A stretch of 64,000 nt of DNA from Yinghuangia elevatio (GTDB lineage Bacteria; Actinomycetota; Actinomycetes; Streptomycetales; Streptomycetaceae). The position numbers were made by a program, and so were the translations under genes. The stretch's first letter is position 1. Each line of letters starts with the position of its first letter. The stretch is from assembly GCF_040649515.1 (NCBI RefSeq), contig NZ_JBEZFP010000024.1:20565-84564 (forward strand), written 5' to 3'. The notes under the pieces are model-generated. The model was given only the letters and a program-made list of their open reading frames with translations, did no database searches and was not told the DNA's origin. Below, in pieces: positions 8,185 through 16,932 of this stretch.

Positions 8185-8547
8185 TCAGCGCAGGACCACG
8201 AACCCAGGCCCCCCGGCCACGGGTTCGGCGGCCGGCTCCTCGGTCACCGCGACAGCGTCGACGCGCGCCTCGGGCGGGCCGTGGCGCATCCACGCGACCA
8301 TCTGCGCCACCGCGGCGGGACGGCCCTCGAAGACGGCCTCGACCCGGCCGTCCGCCCTGTTGCGCACCCAGCCGGACACGCCGGCGTCGTCCGCCTCGGT
8401 GGCGCAGGTCGCCCGGAAGAAGACCCCTTGCACCCGCCCCGAGACGACGACGCGGACCCGCCGCGTGCCGTCGTCGCGGATGGGCCCGTCCTGGTGAAGT
8501 GCCGCGTCGTCCACCCCGTGCGACTCCCCTTTTCCCTGTCCTGCCAC
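8185..8547 (-). CDS. acyP: Acylphosphatase
   Basis: This 120-residue enzyme hydrolyses carboxyl-phosphate bonds of acyl phosphates. The catalytic Arg45 lies in SGRVQGVFFRATCA and the catalytic Asn63 in GWVRNRADGRVE, the two diagnostic motifs of the family. The core acylphosphatase fold (about 90 residues) spans residues 30-120. The first 30 residues, rich in charged and Gly residues, are an extension, so the true start could be internal. The ATG at 8547 has a weak GGTGA upstream. The upstream region holds the terminator of the ABC operon (8628-8661), so acyP is probably transcribed on its own. Confidence 0.92.
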   Translation of the reverse strand: MAGQGKGESHGVDDAALHQDGPIRDDGTRRVRVVVSGRVQGVFFRATCATEADDAGVSGWVRNRADGRVEAVFEGRPAAVAQMVAWMRHGPPEARVDAVAVTEEPAAEPVAGGPGFVVLR

Positions 8548-8627
8548 GCACGATCACCCACGATCGCGTGATCACGTACCGCCGCGCCCGACCGCGGCGG
8601 CGAACACCGGGTGCCGTGCGACGCGAA

Positions 8628-8661
8628 GCACCCCCCACCCGCCGGCACGGGTGAGGGGTGC
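8628..8661 (-). terminator. Stem-loop terminator after the ABC exporter operon
   Basis: The arms 8628-8641 and 8648-8661 are 14 nt each with one mismatch (C opposite A) and enclose a six-base loop. It sits 24 bp past the stop of the FtsX-type permease gene on the minus strand. There is no T-tract, which is normal for high-GC actinomycetes. Confidence 0.65.
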
Positions 8662-8684
8662 ACGGGCCGCACCGCGGGCGTCCG

Positions 8685-10040
8685 TCATGCCACCGCGGTG
8701 ATCGCGGGGGTGCGGATCGTGCGGCGCGCGGCCGCATACCCGGTGGCGACGGTCAGCACCGCGGCGACCGCGACGATCGCCAGGTAGATCCCGGCCCCGG
8801 TGCCCGGCACGACGTCACCCGTACGGGCGTAGCTGTACGGAAGGATCGTCGGCAGTGCGGCGGCCGTGCCGAGCGCCACGCCGACCGCGGTGAGGATCGC
8901 GCCTTCGAGGGCGACCACCTTCAGCACCTGGCGGGGCGTCGCCCCGGCGAGCCGGACCTGCGCGAACTCCCGGCGCCGCGCGGCCGTGGCGGCGACCAGG
9001 GTGTTGATCAGCATGATGGCGGCGAAGGCCACGATCATGCCGGTGACCACGAAGTTGAGGGTCTCGATGTTCTTCTGCTCGTTGCTCTTGAGCAGTCCCG
9101 AGGCGGCCATCGCGTCGTTCTCGACCGCCTGCATGACCAGCGTGCCGGCGCCGATCGCGGTGAAGAGCACCACCGGCATCACGACGGACGCGAGGCGACC
9201 GGTGTGGCGGCGCAGGTTCTGCGCGGTCAGGTAGCCGGTCAGGCCGCGGCGCTCCAGCGGGCCGGCGACAACCGCCGCGACCTTGCGGATGATCGCCGGG
9301 GCGAGGACCGCGAGTCCGATGGCGGCCCAGATCGAGGTCTGGCCCGCGGTCTGCATGGCGTCCGAGCCCTTGCCCTTCATCACGGTCGCGGTGACGACCG
9401 CCAGGTCGAGCGCGAGCAACAGGAACACGACGCCGACGGCGATGCGCTTCTTCGACAGCCGGCTGTCGTCGGCGACCGCCGCGGCGCCGAGGGCTTCCGC
9501 GGCGCTGGTACGCGCAGCCCGGCGGGCGGTGATCAGAGCCGCTAGCGTGGCCGCCGCAAAGGTGATCGTGATGCCCATGCCGAGCGCGATCGGACCGAAG
9601 ACGTACGCGACGTCGGCGTCGACCTGCCCGGTCGAGCCGAGCAGGTCCAGCAGCAGACGCCCGCCGAGCACGGCCGGGGCGACCGCGAGGACGGCGGCCG
9701 CGGCGGCGAGCACCGCGCTCTCGCCGACGATCATGCGGGTGACCTGGCGGGGTGTCGCGCCGATGCTGCGCAGCAGTGCCATCTCGGCGGAGCGCTGGCG
9801 CACCGAGAGGGTCAGCGTCGACGAGACCGCGAACACGACGAGGAGCAGACCCCAGCCGCCGACCACGGCGCCCATGGTGGTCAGGGTCTCCTTGCTGGTG
9901 GCGTCGACGCCCGTGCCGCCGGCGGTGTCGAGCATGGCGGCGAAGGACATGAGGATCGTCGCGCCGAGGAACATCGCGAGGAAGCTCGCCGCGAATCCGG
10001 AGATGCGGTGCCGCAGGGAGCGGAGGGCCAGAGCGAACAC
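8685..10040 (-). CDS. FtsX/MacB-family ABC transporter permease
   Basis: This 451-residue membrane protein has an N-terminal helix (about 10-35, LRHRISGFAASFLAMFLGA), a second half of FtsX-type helices and the characteristic cytoplasmic loop RSIGATPRQVTRMIVGESAVL (about 105-125). The loop recurs as RLAGATPRQVLKVVALEGAIL near residue 380. Such permeases with a MacB-type ATPase drive mechanotransmission-style export or processing of lipophilic compounds and peptides in Gram-positive bacteria. The start is GTG 10040, with AAGGAG 7 bp upstream; an in-frame upstream extension is rejected. Its ATPase is encoded 141 bp upstream on the same strand. It lacks the large MacB periplasmic domain. Confidence 0.9.
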   Translation of the reverse strand: MFALALRSLRHRISGFAASFLAMFLGATILMSFAAMLDTAGGTGVDATSKETLTTMGAVVGGWGLLLVVFAVSSTLTLSVRQRSAEMALLRSIGATPRQVTRMIVGESAVLAAAAAVLAVAPAVLGGRLLLDLLGSTGQVDADVAYVFGPIALGMGITITFAAATLAALITARRAARTSAAEALGAAAVADDSRLSKKRIAVGVVFLLLALDLAVVTATVMKGKGSDAMQTAGQTSIWAAIGLAVLAPAIIRKVAAVVAGPLERRGLTGYLTAQNLRRHTGRLASVVMPVVLFTAIGAGTLVMQAVENDAMAASGLLKSNEQKNIETLNFVVTGMIVAFAAIMLINTLVAATAARRREFAQVRLAGATPRQVLKVVALEGAILTAVGVALGTAAALPTILPYSYARTGDVVPGTGAGIYLAIVAVAAVLTVATGYAAARRTIRTPAITAVA

Positions 10041-10181
10041 GGTCTTACTCCTTCGGGTGGGTGGAGCCGGGGACGGGGCGACGAGGCAGGGCGGCAGGCA
10101 GGGCGAGCGGTCGTACGCGTGGCCGTGCACACAGCGTGGACGTGGCGCGGGCGTACGCGATCGGTCGGGACCGCGGCCGGC

Positions 10182-11018
10182 TCACAACCCGGCGGCCACC
10201 GGCCGGCCTCCGTCGGCCAGGTCCCCGAGGTGCGTCATGCGCTCGGCGACCGCGTCCGGGGTGGGGGCGGGCAAATCGCCGACGATGCGGCCGTCGGCGA
10301 GGAAGACCACGGAGTCCGCGTACGCCGCGGCGACCGGGTCGTGCGTGACCATCACGACGGTCTGCCCGTGCAGCCGCACGGCCTCGGCGAGCAGGCCCAG
10401 CACCTCGCGGGCGCTGCGGCTGTCGAGCGCGCCGGTCGGCTCGTCCGCGAACACGACCTTGGGCTCCGCGACCAGGGCCCGGGCGATCGCGACCCGCTGC
10501 TGCTGGCCGCCGGACAACTCCGAGGGGAGGTGGCCGAGGCGGTCGCCGAGGCCCATGCGCTCCAGGACGGCGGCGGCGCGCGCGTCGTCGGGCCGGCGGC
10601 CGGCGAGGCGCTGCGGAAGCGTGGTGTTCTGCAGGACCGTCAGCGTCGGCATCAGGTTGAACTGCTGGAAGACGAACCCGATCCGGTCGCGGCGGAACAC
10701 GGTCAGCGCGGTCTCGTCGGCGCCGTCGATCGGGCTGCCGTCCACGAACACCCGTCCGCTGGTGGGCCGGTCGAGGCCGGCGGCGCACTGGAGCAGCGTG
10801 CTCTTGCCGGAGCCGGACGGGCCCATGATCGCGGTGAAGGTGCCCGGGCGCAGCGTCAGCGATACGTCGTCCAGGGCCACGACGCGGTTGCCCTCGGTGC
10901 CGTGGACCTTGCCGACGCGGTCGAGGCGCAGCGCCTCACCCGGGCCTTCGGCGGTCGCCGGTACGCGGGCATCGGTGATGGGCGCGGTGCGGCGGCGGTT
11001 GCTGGTGCGAGTCCACAT
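10182..11018 (-). CDS. ABC transporter ATP-binding protein (MacB/LolD type)
   Basis: This 278-residue ATPase has Walker A GPSGSGKST (66-74), Q-loop VFQQFNLMP, signature LSGGQQQR (168-175), Walker B VVFADEP (188-194) and the H-loop VMVTHD. The extended signature and the Q-loop text are typical of the MacB/LolD group that partners FtsX-type permeases, and such a permease follows downstream. The ATG at 11018 has GGAG 6-9 bp upstream. The first 30 residues are a non-conserved, Arg/Pro-rich extension. The promoter lies in 11019-11282, shared with the divergent epoxide hydrolase gene. Confidence 0.93.
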   Translation of the reverse strand: MWTRTSNRRRTAPITDARVPATAEGPGEALRLDRVGKVHGTEGNRVVALDDVSLTLRPGTFTAIMGPSGSGKSTLLQCAAGLDRPTSGRVFVDGSPIDGADETALTVFRRDRIGFVFQQFNLMPTLTVLQNTTLPQRLAGRRPDDARAAAVLERMGLGDRLGHLPSELSGGQQQRVAIARALVAEPKVVFADEPTGALDSRSAREVLGLLAEAVRLHGQTVVMVTHDPVAAAYADSVVFLADGRIVGDLPAPTPDAVAERMTHLGDLADGGRPVAAGL

Positions 11019-11105
11019 GGCGGTCTCCTCGACTCGGCCCGGGGCTGCGTCCCGCGGGCGTTCCCCGGGCTTTCCCGGGGTGTTCCGACGAGGAAGAGGT
11101 TCGCC

Positions 11106-11169
11106 CGGCCCGCTGACCGTCCGCGCACCAAACGCCGACCGTCCGGTCCAGGCGACGGTCAGCGGGCCG
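11106..11169. repeat. Long inverted repeat, 16-bp perfect arms
   Basis: The arms 11106-11121 (reading CGGCCCGCTGACCGTC) and 11154-11169 are exact reverse complements, separated by 32 bp. It lies in the divergent promoter region of the ABC exporter and the epoxide hydrolase genes. The spacer contains a further CCGACCGTCCGG segment that echoes the arm sequence. It could be a paired operator, or form a hairpin in the leader of the ABC transcript. Confidence 0.6.
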
Positions 11170-11202
11170 TCGGCGGCCGCCGACGGCCATCGGGGCAGAT
11201 AC

Positions 11203-11230
11203 TAGCCATGTACTTAATAGCCATGTACAT
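11203..11230. promoter_or_regulatory. Direct repeats TAGCCATGTAC with overlapping palindrome
   Basis: TAGCCATGTAC occurs at 11203-11213 and again at 11218-11228, a 15-bp period. The second copy runs into the perfect palindrome ATGTACAT (11223-11230). The segment is the most AT-rich stretch of the intergenic region, so it probably overlaps a promoter, with TACATTAT as a possible -10 for the rightward gene. A regulator may bind here; none is encoded immediately adjacent. Confidence 0.5.
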
Positions 11231-11282
11231 TATCTCGCGAAGGCCAAGCGGCACCGGCGCCGCACCGACCCAGGAGGACACC

Positions 11283-12446
11283 GTGACCACGATCGACCCG
11301 ACCGCCGTCAACCCGACCGCCGTCAGCCCGACCGAAGCCGACCCGACTGTCACCGACCCGACCGCCATCGAGCCGTTCCGCATCGACATCCCGCAGGCCG
11401 ACCTCGACTACCTGCACGCGCGCCTCGACCACGCCCGGTGGCCGCACGAACTGCCGGACGCCGGCTGGGACTACGGACTACCCCTGGAGCGCGTGCGGCA
11501 GCTCGCGCACTACTGGCGGCACGGCTACGACTGGCGCAAGCACGAGGCCGAGTTCAACAGCCACCCGCAGTTCACCACCGAAATCGACGGCCAGCGTGTG
11601 CACTTCCTGCACGTACGCGCCGCGAAGCCGGACGCCCTCCCGCTGATCCTCACGCACGGATGGCCCGGCTCGGTCGTCGAGTTCCTGGACGTCATCGAGC
11701 CCCTCTCGCAGGACTTCCACCTCGTCATACCGTCCATCCCCGGCTGGGGCTTCTCCGGCCCGACCAACGAACGCGGCTGGGACGTCGACCGCGTGGCCCG
11801 CGCATGGGCGGAGCTGATGCGCCGGCTCGGCTACGACCGGTACGGCGCGCAGGGCGGCGACTTCGGTGCCGCGATCTCCCGGGCGCTCTCCGACCACGAC
11901 GCCGAACACGTCGTCGCCGTCCACCTCAACTACCTCCCCACGCCCCCGCCGCCCGGCGAGGCCTTCGAGCTGTCCGAGTCCGACCAGGAGCGCCTCGACC
12001 ACCTCAAGCGCTACATGGCGAACCAGCCCGGCGCGCGCGTGCTCAACTCGACCAAGCCGCAGACGATCGCGTACGCGCTGACCGACTCGCCGATCGGCCA
12101 ACTCGCCTGGATCGTCGACATGATGACCGAGTGGGCGGGCGACGACTTCGCGATCAGCGACGACCGCGTGCTGACCAACGTGATGCTCTACTGGCTCACC
12201 GGCACAGCCGGCTCGGCGCCGCGGCTGCACCACGACAGCGTCGCCCCGCCGCGCTGGCGGACCACGCAGCCGGTCGCCATCGCGTCGTTCCCGCAGGACA
12301 TCACGCGGCCGATCCGGCAGTTCGCCGAGAAGACGTTCCACATCGCGCAGTGGTCGGAGTTCGAGCGCGGCGGCCACTTCCCCGGCCTGGAGGCCCCGGA
12401 CCTGCTCGCCGCCGACATCAGGAAGTTCTTCCTGTCGGTCGGGTGA
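11283..12446 (+). CDS. Epoxide hydrolase (EHN-domain alpha/beta hydrolase)
   Basis: This 387-residue protein is of the microsomal/juvenile-hormone epoxide hydrolase type, opening epoxides to diols through an ester intermediate. It has an N-terminal EHN-type domain (about 30-110, ending in GQRVHFLHVRA), oxyanion motif HGWPGS (125-130), nucleophile Asp193 in AQGGDFGAA and the base His365 in FERGGHFPGLE. The start at GTG 11283 follows GGAGG at good spacing. The first 30 residues are an unusual degenerate repeat of D/N-P-T units (DPTAVNPTAVSPTEADPT), likely disordered. It is convergent with the PucR regulator gene, 25 bp away. Confidence 0.92.
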   Translation: MTTIDPTAVNPTAVSPTEADPTVTDPTAIEPFRIDIPQADLDYLHARLDHARWPHELPDAGWDYGLPLERVRQLAHYWRHGYDWRKHEAEFNSHPQFTTEIDGQRVHFLHVRAAKPDALPLILTHGWPGSVVEFLDVIEPLSQDFHLVIPSIPGWGFSGPTNERGWDVDRVARAWAELMRRLGYDRYGAQGGDFGAAISRALSDHDAEHVVAVHLNYLPTPPPPGEAFELSESDQERLDHLKRYMANQPGARVLNSTKPQTIAYALTDSPIGQLAWIVDMMTEWAGDDFAISDDRVLTNVMLYWLTGTAGSAPRLHHDSVAPPRWRTTQPVAIASFPQDITRPIRQFAEKTFHIAQWSEFERGGHFPGLEAPDLLAADIRKFFLSVG

Positions 12447-12471
12447 TCCCGCCGCCGCCGGAGCGCTGGTC

Positions 12472-13587
12472 TCACAGCTCCTTGGCGGGCCATTCCAACA
12501 GTCGGGCGCCGATGACGGCGGTCTGGAGCGTGTAGCGGTCGAGCGGTTCGCCGGGGTCGGCCCCGGTGAACCGCGCGATGCGCTCCAGCCGGTACGTGAG
12601 CGCCCGTACGCTCAGCCCCAGCCGCCGCGCCGCCTCGGCGGACACACACCCCGCGTCGAAGTACGCCTCCAGCGTGCGCAGCAGCGGTTCGGCGCCGCCC
12701 CGGGCGGAATCCAGCGGGCCGAGCACGGACCGCACCAGGTCGGCCAGCGCTCCCCGGTCCCGCGCGAGAACCGGGAAGACCAGCAGGTCCGCGGCGTCGA
12801 CGACGGGGCTGTCGAGTCCCATCCGGCTGATTATGTTGTGGCCGCTGAGCGCCTCTTCGTACGACAGCACGACGCCGCCCGGCCCCGGGTGCGAGCGGCC
12901 GAGCACCACCCGGCCGCCGGTCGCCGCGTGCGCCTGCTTGGCGAAGTAGCGTGCCGGGCCCGCTCCCCCGCCGTCCTCGCCGTCGCTCGGCGCGATGCAT
13001 ACCAGGCGGCCGTCCTTGGTGGTGATCAGGATCCGCCGGTGCCCGAACCGTCCGATCAGCGCGCTCTCCACGCGGCGGGTGACGGGGTGGGTCTCGTCGT
13101 ACGGCTCGTCGCCGACCGCCACCGCGACCGTGTGCGAACGGGCCAGCCGCAGGCCGAACCGCTGCGCCCGTTCGGACAGACTGCCGAGGTCGCTGCGGCC
13201 GTAGAGCAGGTCGTCGACGAACTCGCGGCGGGCGGCCTCCTCACGGCGTACGGCGAGGCGCTGCGCGTGGTCGTACCCTTCGGTGAACGCGTCGACCGCC
13301 TGCTCGGTCGCGCCCAGCACCGCGAGTGCCGCGGCGCTCAGGTCACGTTGGCCGACGGCCCCCTTGATCCCGGAGAGGTCGGGCCACGCGGCGCGGGTGG
13401 CGGCGAGGTGCCCCACCACCATGTCGCGGAGTCGGCGGCCGGCCACGGCCGCGCGTTCGCCTTCCTGGCGACGTACGACGATCTCGTCCCGGGTCAGCCG
13501 GCGCCCGGTGCGCGAGACCTCGTCCAGGAGCACCGCGTAGCCGGCGAGGTAGTCCTCGGCGTCCTGTGAGTCCCGCACCCCGCCCAC
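12472..13587 (-). CDS. PucR-family transcriptional regulator
   Basis: This 371-residue regulator ends in the PucR-type helix-turn-helix: LLRTLEAYFDAGCVSAEAA, then RRLGLSVRALTYRLERIARF (about 320-350). The centre (about 165-285) resembles the GGDEF-like CdaR domain often found in this group. The first 130 residues are helical and may sense a ligand or mediate dimerisation. The start is GTG 13587 with a close GGGGA; the family does not fix the N-terminus, so an internal start is possible. Actinomycete PucR proteins regulate nitrogen, purine or secondary metabolism, and nothing nearby points to one of these. It is convergent with the epoxide hydrolase. Confidence 0.9.
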   Translation of the reverse strand: MGGVRDSQDAEDYLAGYAVLLDEVSRTGRRLTRDEIVVRRQEGERAAVAGRRLRDMVVGHLAATRAAWPDLSGIKGAVGQRDLSAAALAVLGATEQAVDAFTEGYDHAQRLAVRREEAARREFVDDLLYGRSDLGSLSERAQRFGLRLARSHTVAVAVGDEPYDETHPVTRRVESALIGRFGHRRILITTKDGRLVCIAPSDGEDGGGAGPARYFAKQAHAATGGRVVLGRSHPGPGGVVLSYEEALSGHNIISRMGLDSPVVDAADLLVFPVLARDRGALADLVRSVLGPLDSARGGAEPLLRTLEAYFDAGCVSAEAARRLGLSVRALTYRLERIARFTGADPGEPLDRYTLQTAVIGARLLEWPAKEL

Positions 13588-13785
13588 TCCCCATCTGTCG
13601 TGCCGCGCGGCGCGAGCGGCCCGGCGGGCGGCCGGCGGCGCCCGGCAGCGCCCGGCATCAAGAACGCGTCAAGACTGCCGGAGTCCGGCAATGCAGGCGA
13701 GCGGGATATGCCTCACGATGCGCCCGGGGGATGCGGATCGGCCGCGCCGTCGGAGCCTTCTCACTCCGCACCCGGCGGCGCGGCC

Positions 13786-13822
13786 GCGTCCCCGGGCGGC
13801 GCGGTCCGCCGCCCGGGGACGC
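13786..13822. terminator. Strong hairpin in the 308-bp gap 13588-13895
   Basis: Perfect 16-bp arms, 13786-13801 and 13807-13822, enclose a five-base loop. It lies about 75 bp beyond the stop of the MFS gene (minus strand), so it most likely ends that transcript. No gene is seen in 13588-13895; the rest is GC-rich and should include the promoter of the PucR gene. Confidence 0.65.
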
Positions 13823-13895
13823 CCCCTCGCCGAACGACACCGGCCCTGAACCGGCGCCCGGCACAACAGGTTTCGTGGCGTCGCGGGCCGACGGC

Positions 13896-15530
13896 CTACG
13901 TCCCCGCGCCGGCCGCTCCCGACGCCGGCGCGGGCACCGGTGCGGAAGGGGTCGTTCCCGCCGGAGGTGTGGCCAATTTCTCGGCCGAGTGCTCCGCGCG
14001 GCCCGGTCCGCCGCCCTGGCCCGAGCGCATCAGGCCCCACGCCCCGGCCGCCGCAAGCACCGCGGCCAGCGCCGCGGCGCCGAACGCCACGGCGTTGCCG
14101 TGTGCCAGCGCCGCCGCGCCCGCCTCGCCGCCCGGCGTCCCCGGGTGGTCCTCGGCGTAGCCGGACGCCGCCGAGGCCGTGAGGGTCGTCAGCACGGCCA
14201 GCCCCACCGCGCCGCTGAGTTGGCGCGTGGTGTTGAGCAGTCCGGAGGCCATGCCGGCGAGCTGCGGGGCGACCCCGCTGGTGGCCGCGACGGTGATGGG
14301 CGTGAAGGACGCGCCGATGCCGAGCCCGAACAGCACTCCCGGCAGGCCGATGGACGCGAGGTAGCCGGCGTCCGCGTCCAGGGCGAGCGCCAGCCACCCG
14401 AATCCGGCCGCGCCCACGAGAGTTCCGCACCCCGCGACGGTGCGCGGGCCGAAGCGCGGGATCAGGCGTCCGGCGGCGAGGCCGCCGGTCATCAGGGCCA
14501 CGCTGACCGGCAGGAACGCGAGTCCCGCGCGGAGCGGCGACCAGTCGCGCGCGCCCTGGAGGTAGAGGGACAGCAGGACGGGACTGGCGAAGAACCCCAG
14601 GCCCATGAGGAACATGACCAGGTTGGCACTGGCCACCGGGCGGGCGCGGACCACCGCCAAGGGCACGAGCGGCTGCGCGGCGATGCGTGTCTGATGGATG
14701 CCGAAGAGGACGAGCAGGAGGACTCCGGCCACCAGCGGTGCCCACACGCGGGCGGCGGACCAGCCGTACGCGGACGATTCCATGAGCCCGTAGAGCAGTC
14801 CGGCGATCCCGGTTGTGGCGAGGACCGCGCCGGGGACGTCGAGGCGGGCCCGGTCCGTGCCGGAACGCGCCGCCGGGTGGTCGCGCAGGTGGCGGGCGGC
14901 GACCGCGAAGGCGAGCATCCCGACCGGCAGGTTGATGAGGAACACCCAGCGCCAGCTGAACCATTCGGTCAGGACGCCGCCGAGCACGGTGCCCGCCGAA
15001 GCGCCCATCGCGCCGACCGCGCTCCACAGGGCGAGCGCCCGGGCACGGCGTGGGCCCTCCGGGTAGGTGTGGGTGATCACCGCGAGCGTCGTCGGGGTGA
15101 GCAGCGCGCCGCCGAGGCCCTGGGCCGCCCGTGCGACCAGCAGGGCGGCGGGTCCGTTCGCGGCGCCGCACGCGGCGCTGGCGGCGGTGAACAGGGCCAG
15201 CCCGGCGAAGAACGTACGGCGGCGGCCGTAGAGGTCGCAGCAGCGTCCGCCGATCAGCAGGAACCCGGCGAACGCCAACGTGTACGCGTTGACGACCCAC
15301 GGCAGCGACGTGGCATCCATGTCCAGTCCGTCGCGGATGCCCGGGAGGGCCACGGACACGATCGTGGCGTCCAGGATCACGACGAAGACGACGAGGCACG
15401 CAAGTGCGAGCAGGACACCGGAGTTCGGGGGCGGCTGTCCGGCCGCGGCCGAAGGCGCGTGGGAGCCGGCGGCGGGGGTGACGCCAGGGGTGATGGCGGC
15501 GGGGGCGGCGGTTTTGCGGCGTGCGGGCAT
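13896..15530 (-). CDS. MFS drug exporter, DHA2 family (EmrB/QacA-like, 14 TM)
   Basis: This 544-residue proton-coupled exporter has 14 predicted membrane helices beginning at about residue 38 (VLLALACLVVFVVILDATIV). The DHA2 signature is ILDATIVSVALPGI (52-65). Motif A is GGRCCDLYGRRR and the motif C-like segment is GGVLTEWFSWRWVFLINLP. The Pro/Ala-rich N-terminal 35 and C-terminal 40 residues are probably disordered cytoplasmic tails. The start is ATG 15530 with GGAAGG upstream. It is divergent from a TetR gene across 136 bp with a clear palindrome, the classical layout of a substrate-inducible efflux pump. The substrate is unknown. Confidence 0.93.
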   Translation of the reverse strand: MPARRKTAAPAAITPGVTPAAGSHAPSAAAGQPPPNSGVLLALACLVVFVVILDATIVSVALPGIRDGLDMDATSLPWVVNAYTLAFAGFLLIGGRCCDLYGRRRTFFAGLALFTAASAACGAANGPAALLVARAAQGLGGALLTPTTLAVITHTYPEGPRRARALALWSAVGAMGASAGTVLGGVLTEWFSWRWVFLINLPVGMLAFAVAARHLRDHPAARSGTDRARLDVPGAVLATTGIAGLLYGLMESSAYGWSAARVWAPLVAGVLLLVLFGIHQTRIAAQPLVPLAVVRARPVASANLVMFLMGLGFFASPVLLSLYLQGARDWSPLRAGLAFLPVSVALMTGGLAAGRLIPRFGPRTVAGCGTLVGAAGFGWLALALDADAGYLASIGLPGVLFGLGIGASFTPITVAATSGVAPQLAGMASGLLNTTRQLSGAVGLAVLTTLTASAASGYAEDHPGTPGGEAGAAALAHGNAVAFGAAALAAVLAAAGAWGLMRSGQGGGPGRAEHSAEKLATPPAGTTPSAPVPAPASGAAGAGT

Positions 15531-15574
15531 GGAGGCACCTTCCGACGAGACGGATTCCGGGCACGCCAGGGAGC

Positions 15575-15610
15575 TTAGGTCGACCTAATTAATTTGTGAA
15601 GGCCATTCAC
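15575..15610. promoter_or_regulatory. Candidate TetR operator palindromes between the MFS and TetR genes
   Basis: TTAGGTCGACCTAA at 15575-15588 is a perfect 14-bp palindrome. A second inverted repeat, GTGAA-N5-TTCAC, lies at 15596-15610. Both sit in the AT-richest stretch of the divergent promoter region, as expected for operators of the adjacent TetR repressor controlling its own gene and the exporter. Confidence 0.65.
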
Positions 15611-15666
15611 TAACGAACGCGCGGAACGCGCGCGGAACGGCTGACGTACATCGTTAAGCTGCCACC

Positions 15667-16236
15667 ATGCCCCCGGCCGACCCCCCGCGCCCTCGCGCCC
15701 ACACCCCGCGCGTGGGCCGCCCGCCGACCCTGGACCTCGACCGGATCATCGCCGCCGTCCTCGCCCAGGACCTCGACACACTGACCATGCAGGGCGTCGC
15801 GCGCAGCCTGGGCGTCGCGCCGTCCGCGCTCTACCGCTGGGTGCGCAACCGCGACGAGCTTCTCGACCTGGCCAGCGCCGAAATGGGCCGCCGCATCGTG
15901 CCCGACGAGCCGCCGACCGCGCGGACGTGGCAGCCTTGGCTCGCCGACCTGGCGCACGGCATCCGGCGCGAGTTCCGCGCTGTACCGGGATTCGCCGCAC
16001 GCATGCTGTCGACCGGCGTCCACCGCGAGGCCGGGCACGGACCCGTCGAGCGGGCCGTGGTGGAGGCGTTCGTGATGGGCGGCCACCCGCACGCGTACGC
16101 ACGGCAGTGCTGGTACGCCTTCGCGGCCGCCGTTATGGGCTGGATCGCCGTCGAGCAGTCCGACTTCCCGGCCGACCCGCCGATGGACTTCGAGGCGTTG
16201 ATCGCGATCCTGCTGCGCGGCACCGAACCGGGCTGA
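15667..16236 (+). CDS. TetR-family transcriptional regulator
   Basis: This 189-residue repressor has the N-terminal TetR helix-turn-helix at about residues 18-60: LDLDRIIAAVLAQDLDTLTM, then GVARSLGVAPSALYRWV, a form close to classical TetR. The remaining helices form the ligand and dimer domain. The ATG at 15667 is the only sensible start; a short Pro-rich leader precedes the DNA-binding domain. It is divergent from the MFS exporter gene and probably represses it until the exported compound binds. The palindromes between the two genes are the likely sites. Confidence 0.92.
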   Translation: MPPADPPRPRAHTPRVGRPPTLDLDRIIAAVLAQDLDTLTMQGVARSLGVAPSALYRWVRNRDELLDLASAEMGRRIVPDEPPTARTWQPWLADLAHGIRREFRAVPGFAARMLSTGVHREAGHGPVERAVVEAFVMGGHPHAYARQCWYAFAAAVMGWIAVEQSDFPADPPMDFEALIAILLRGTEPG

Positions 16237-16263
16237 CACCCCCGGCCGACGTCCGACGCCGCG

Positions 16264-16812
16264 TCAGTTCCCGTTGCGCAGAAACCGTTTCGGCCGTTCG
16301 CCCAGCGCTTCCTTGCGCACCTGGGCGGTCAGCGCCAGATCCGCCTTGTCCGCGGCGGCGCCCGCCTCCAGGACCGAGTCCCACAGGGCGTCCGCGCCCT
16401 TGTGCGGCGGGGAGTCCGGAAGCGAGCTGTAGGTGTCGTGGTACGAGCGCCAGGCCATCAGCGCCATCAGCCACTTCTGGAGCGACGCGAAAGCCGCCTC
16501 CTGCGCGCGGCGCAACTCCGGACCGCCGTACAGGTTGGCCTGCGCCGCGAGTCGCGCCCCGTCCTCGGAGTCCGGGTTGGCGAGTCTCGCCAGGCGCAAA
16601 TCCCCGGTACTCGTGGCCTCTTTGCGCTCACCGCGCAGCCTGGCCATCGATATCAGAATGTCCTCGTAGGCCGCCGCCCGGCGTTCCCAGGTGCGATGCC
16701 CCCGTTCCCGTCGTGCGCTCAGCGCCTGGGAGACCCACACTCCCAAGATCGTGGCAACCGAACCGATCCCGGCCCCGGACAACGCGGCGATTCCTGGAGT
16801 CAGCCTCATCAT
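16264..16812 (-). CDS. Hypothetical membrane-anchored protein
   Basis: This 182-residue protein has one N-terminal hydrophobic segment (about 5-29, IAALSGAGIGSVATILGVWV) and then a long, charged, helical cytosolic part (RRERGHRTWERRAAAYEDIL). Similar one-helix proteins with a following Arg/Glu-rich region are common unannotated proteins in Streptomyces. I recognise no catalytic motif. Two adjacent ATGs (16812, 16809) compete as starts and neither has a clear ribosome site. It is convergent with the TetR gene (27 bp apart). Confidence 0.75.
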   Translation of the reverse strand: MMRLTPGIAALSGAGIGSVATILGVWVSQALSARRERGHRTWERRAAAYEDILISMARLRGERKEATSTGDLRLARLANPDSEDGARLAAQANLYGGPELRRAQEAAFASLQKWLMALMAWRSYHDTYSSLPDSPPHKGADALWDSVLEAGAAADKADLALTAQVRKEALGERPKRFLRNGN

Positions 16813-16932
16813 GGGCGGTGATTGTGTCAGTCCCCGCGCGCGACGGCACCGGTCGGGGCGAGGGATGCCTTCCGGTCACCGGGGAGCCGCCCCGCGGCGG
16901 CGCGTACACCGGCCCCGCGGCACGCCGCGCGG

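Noticed and set aside
10008..11282. A long in-frame upstream extension of the epoxide hydrolase gene
   Set aside because: It is antisense to the ABC ATPase and permease genes, which have clear motifs, and the GTG at 11283 has GGAGG at proper spacing.
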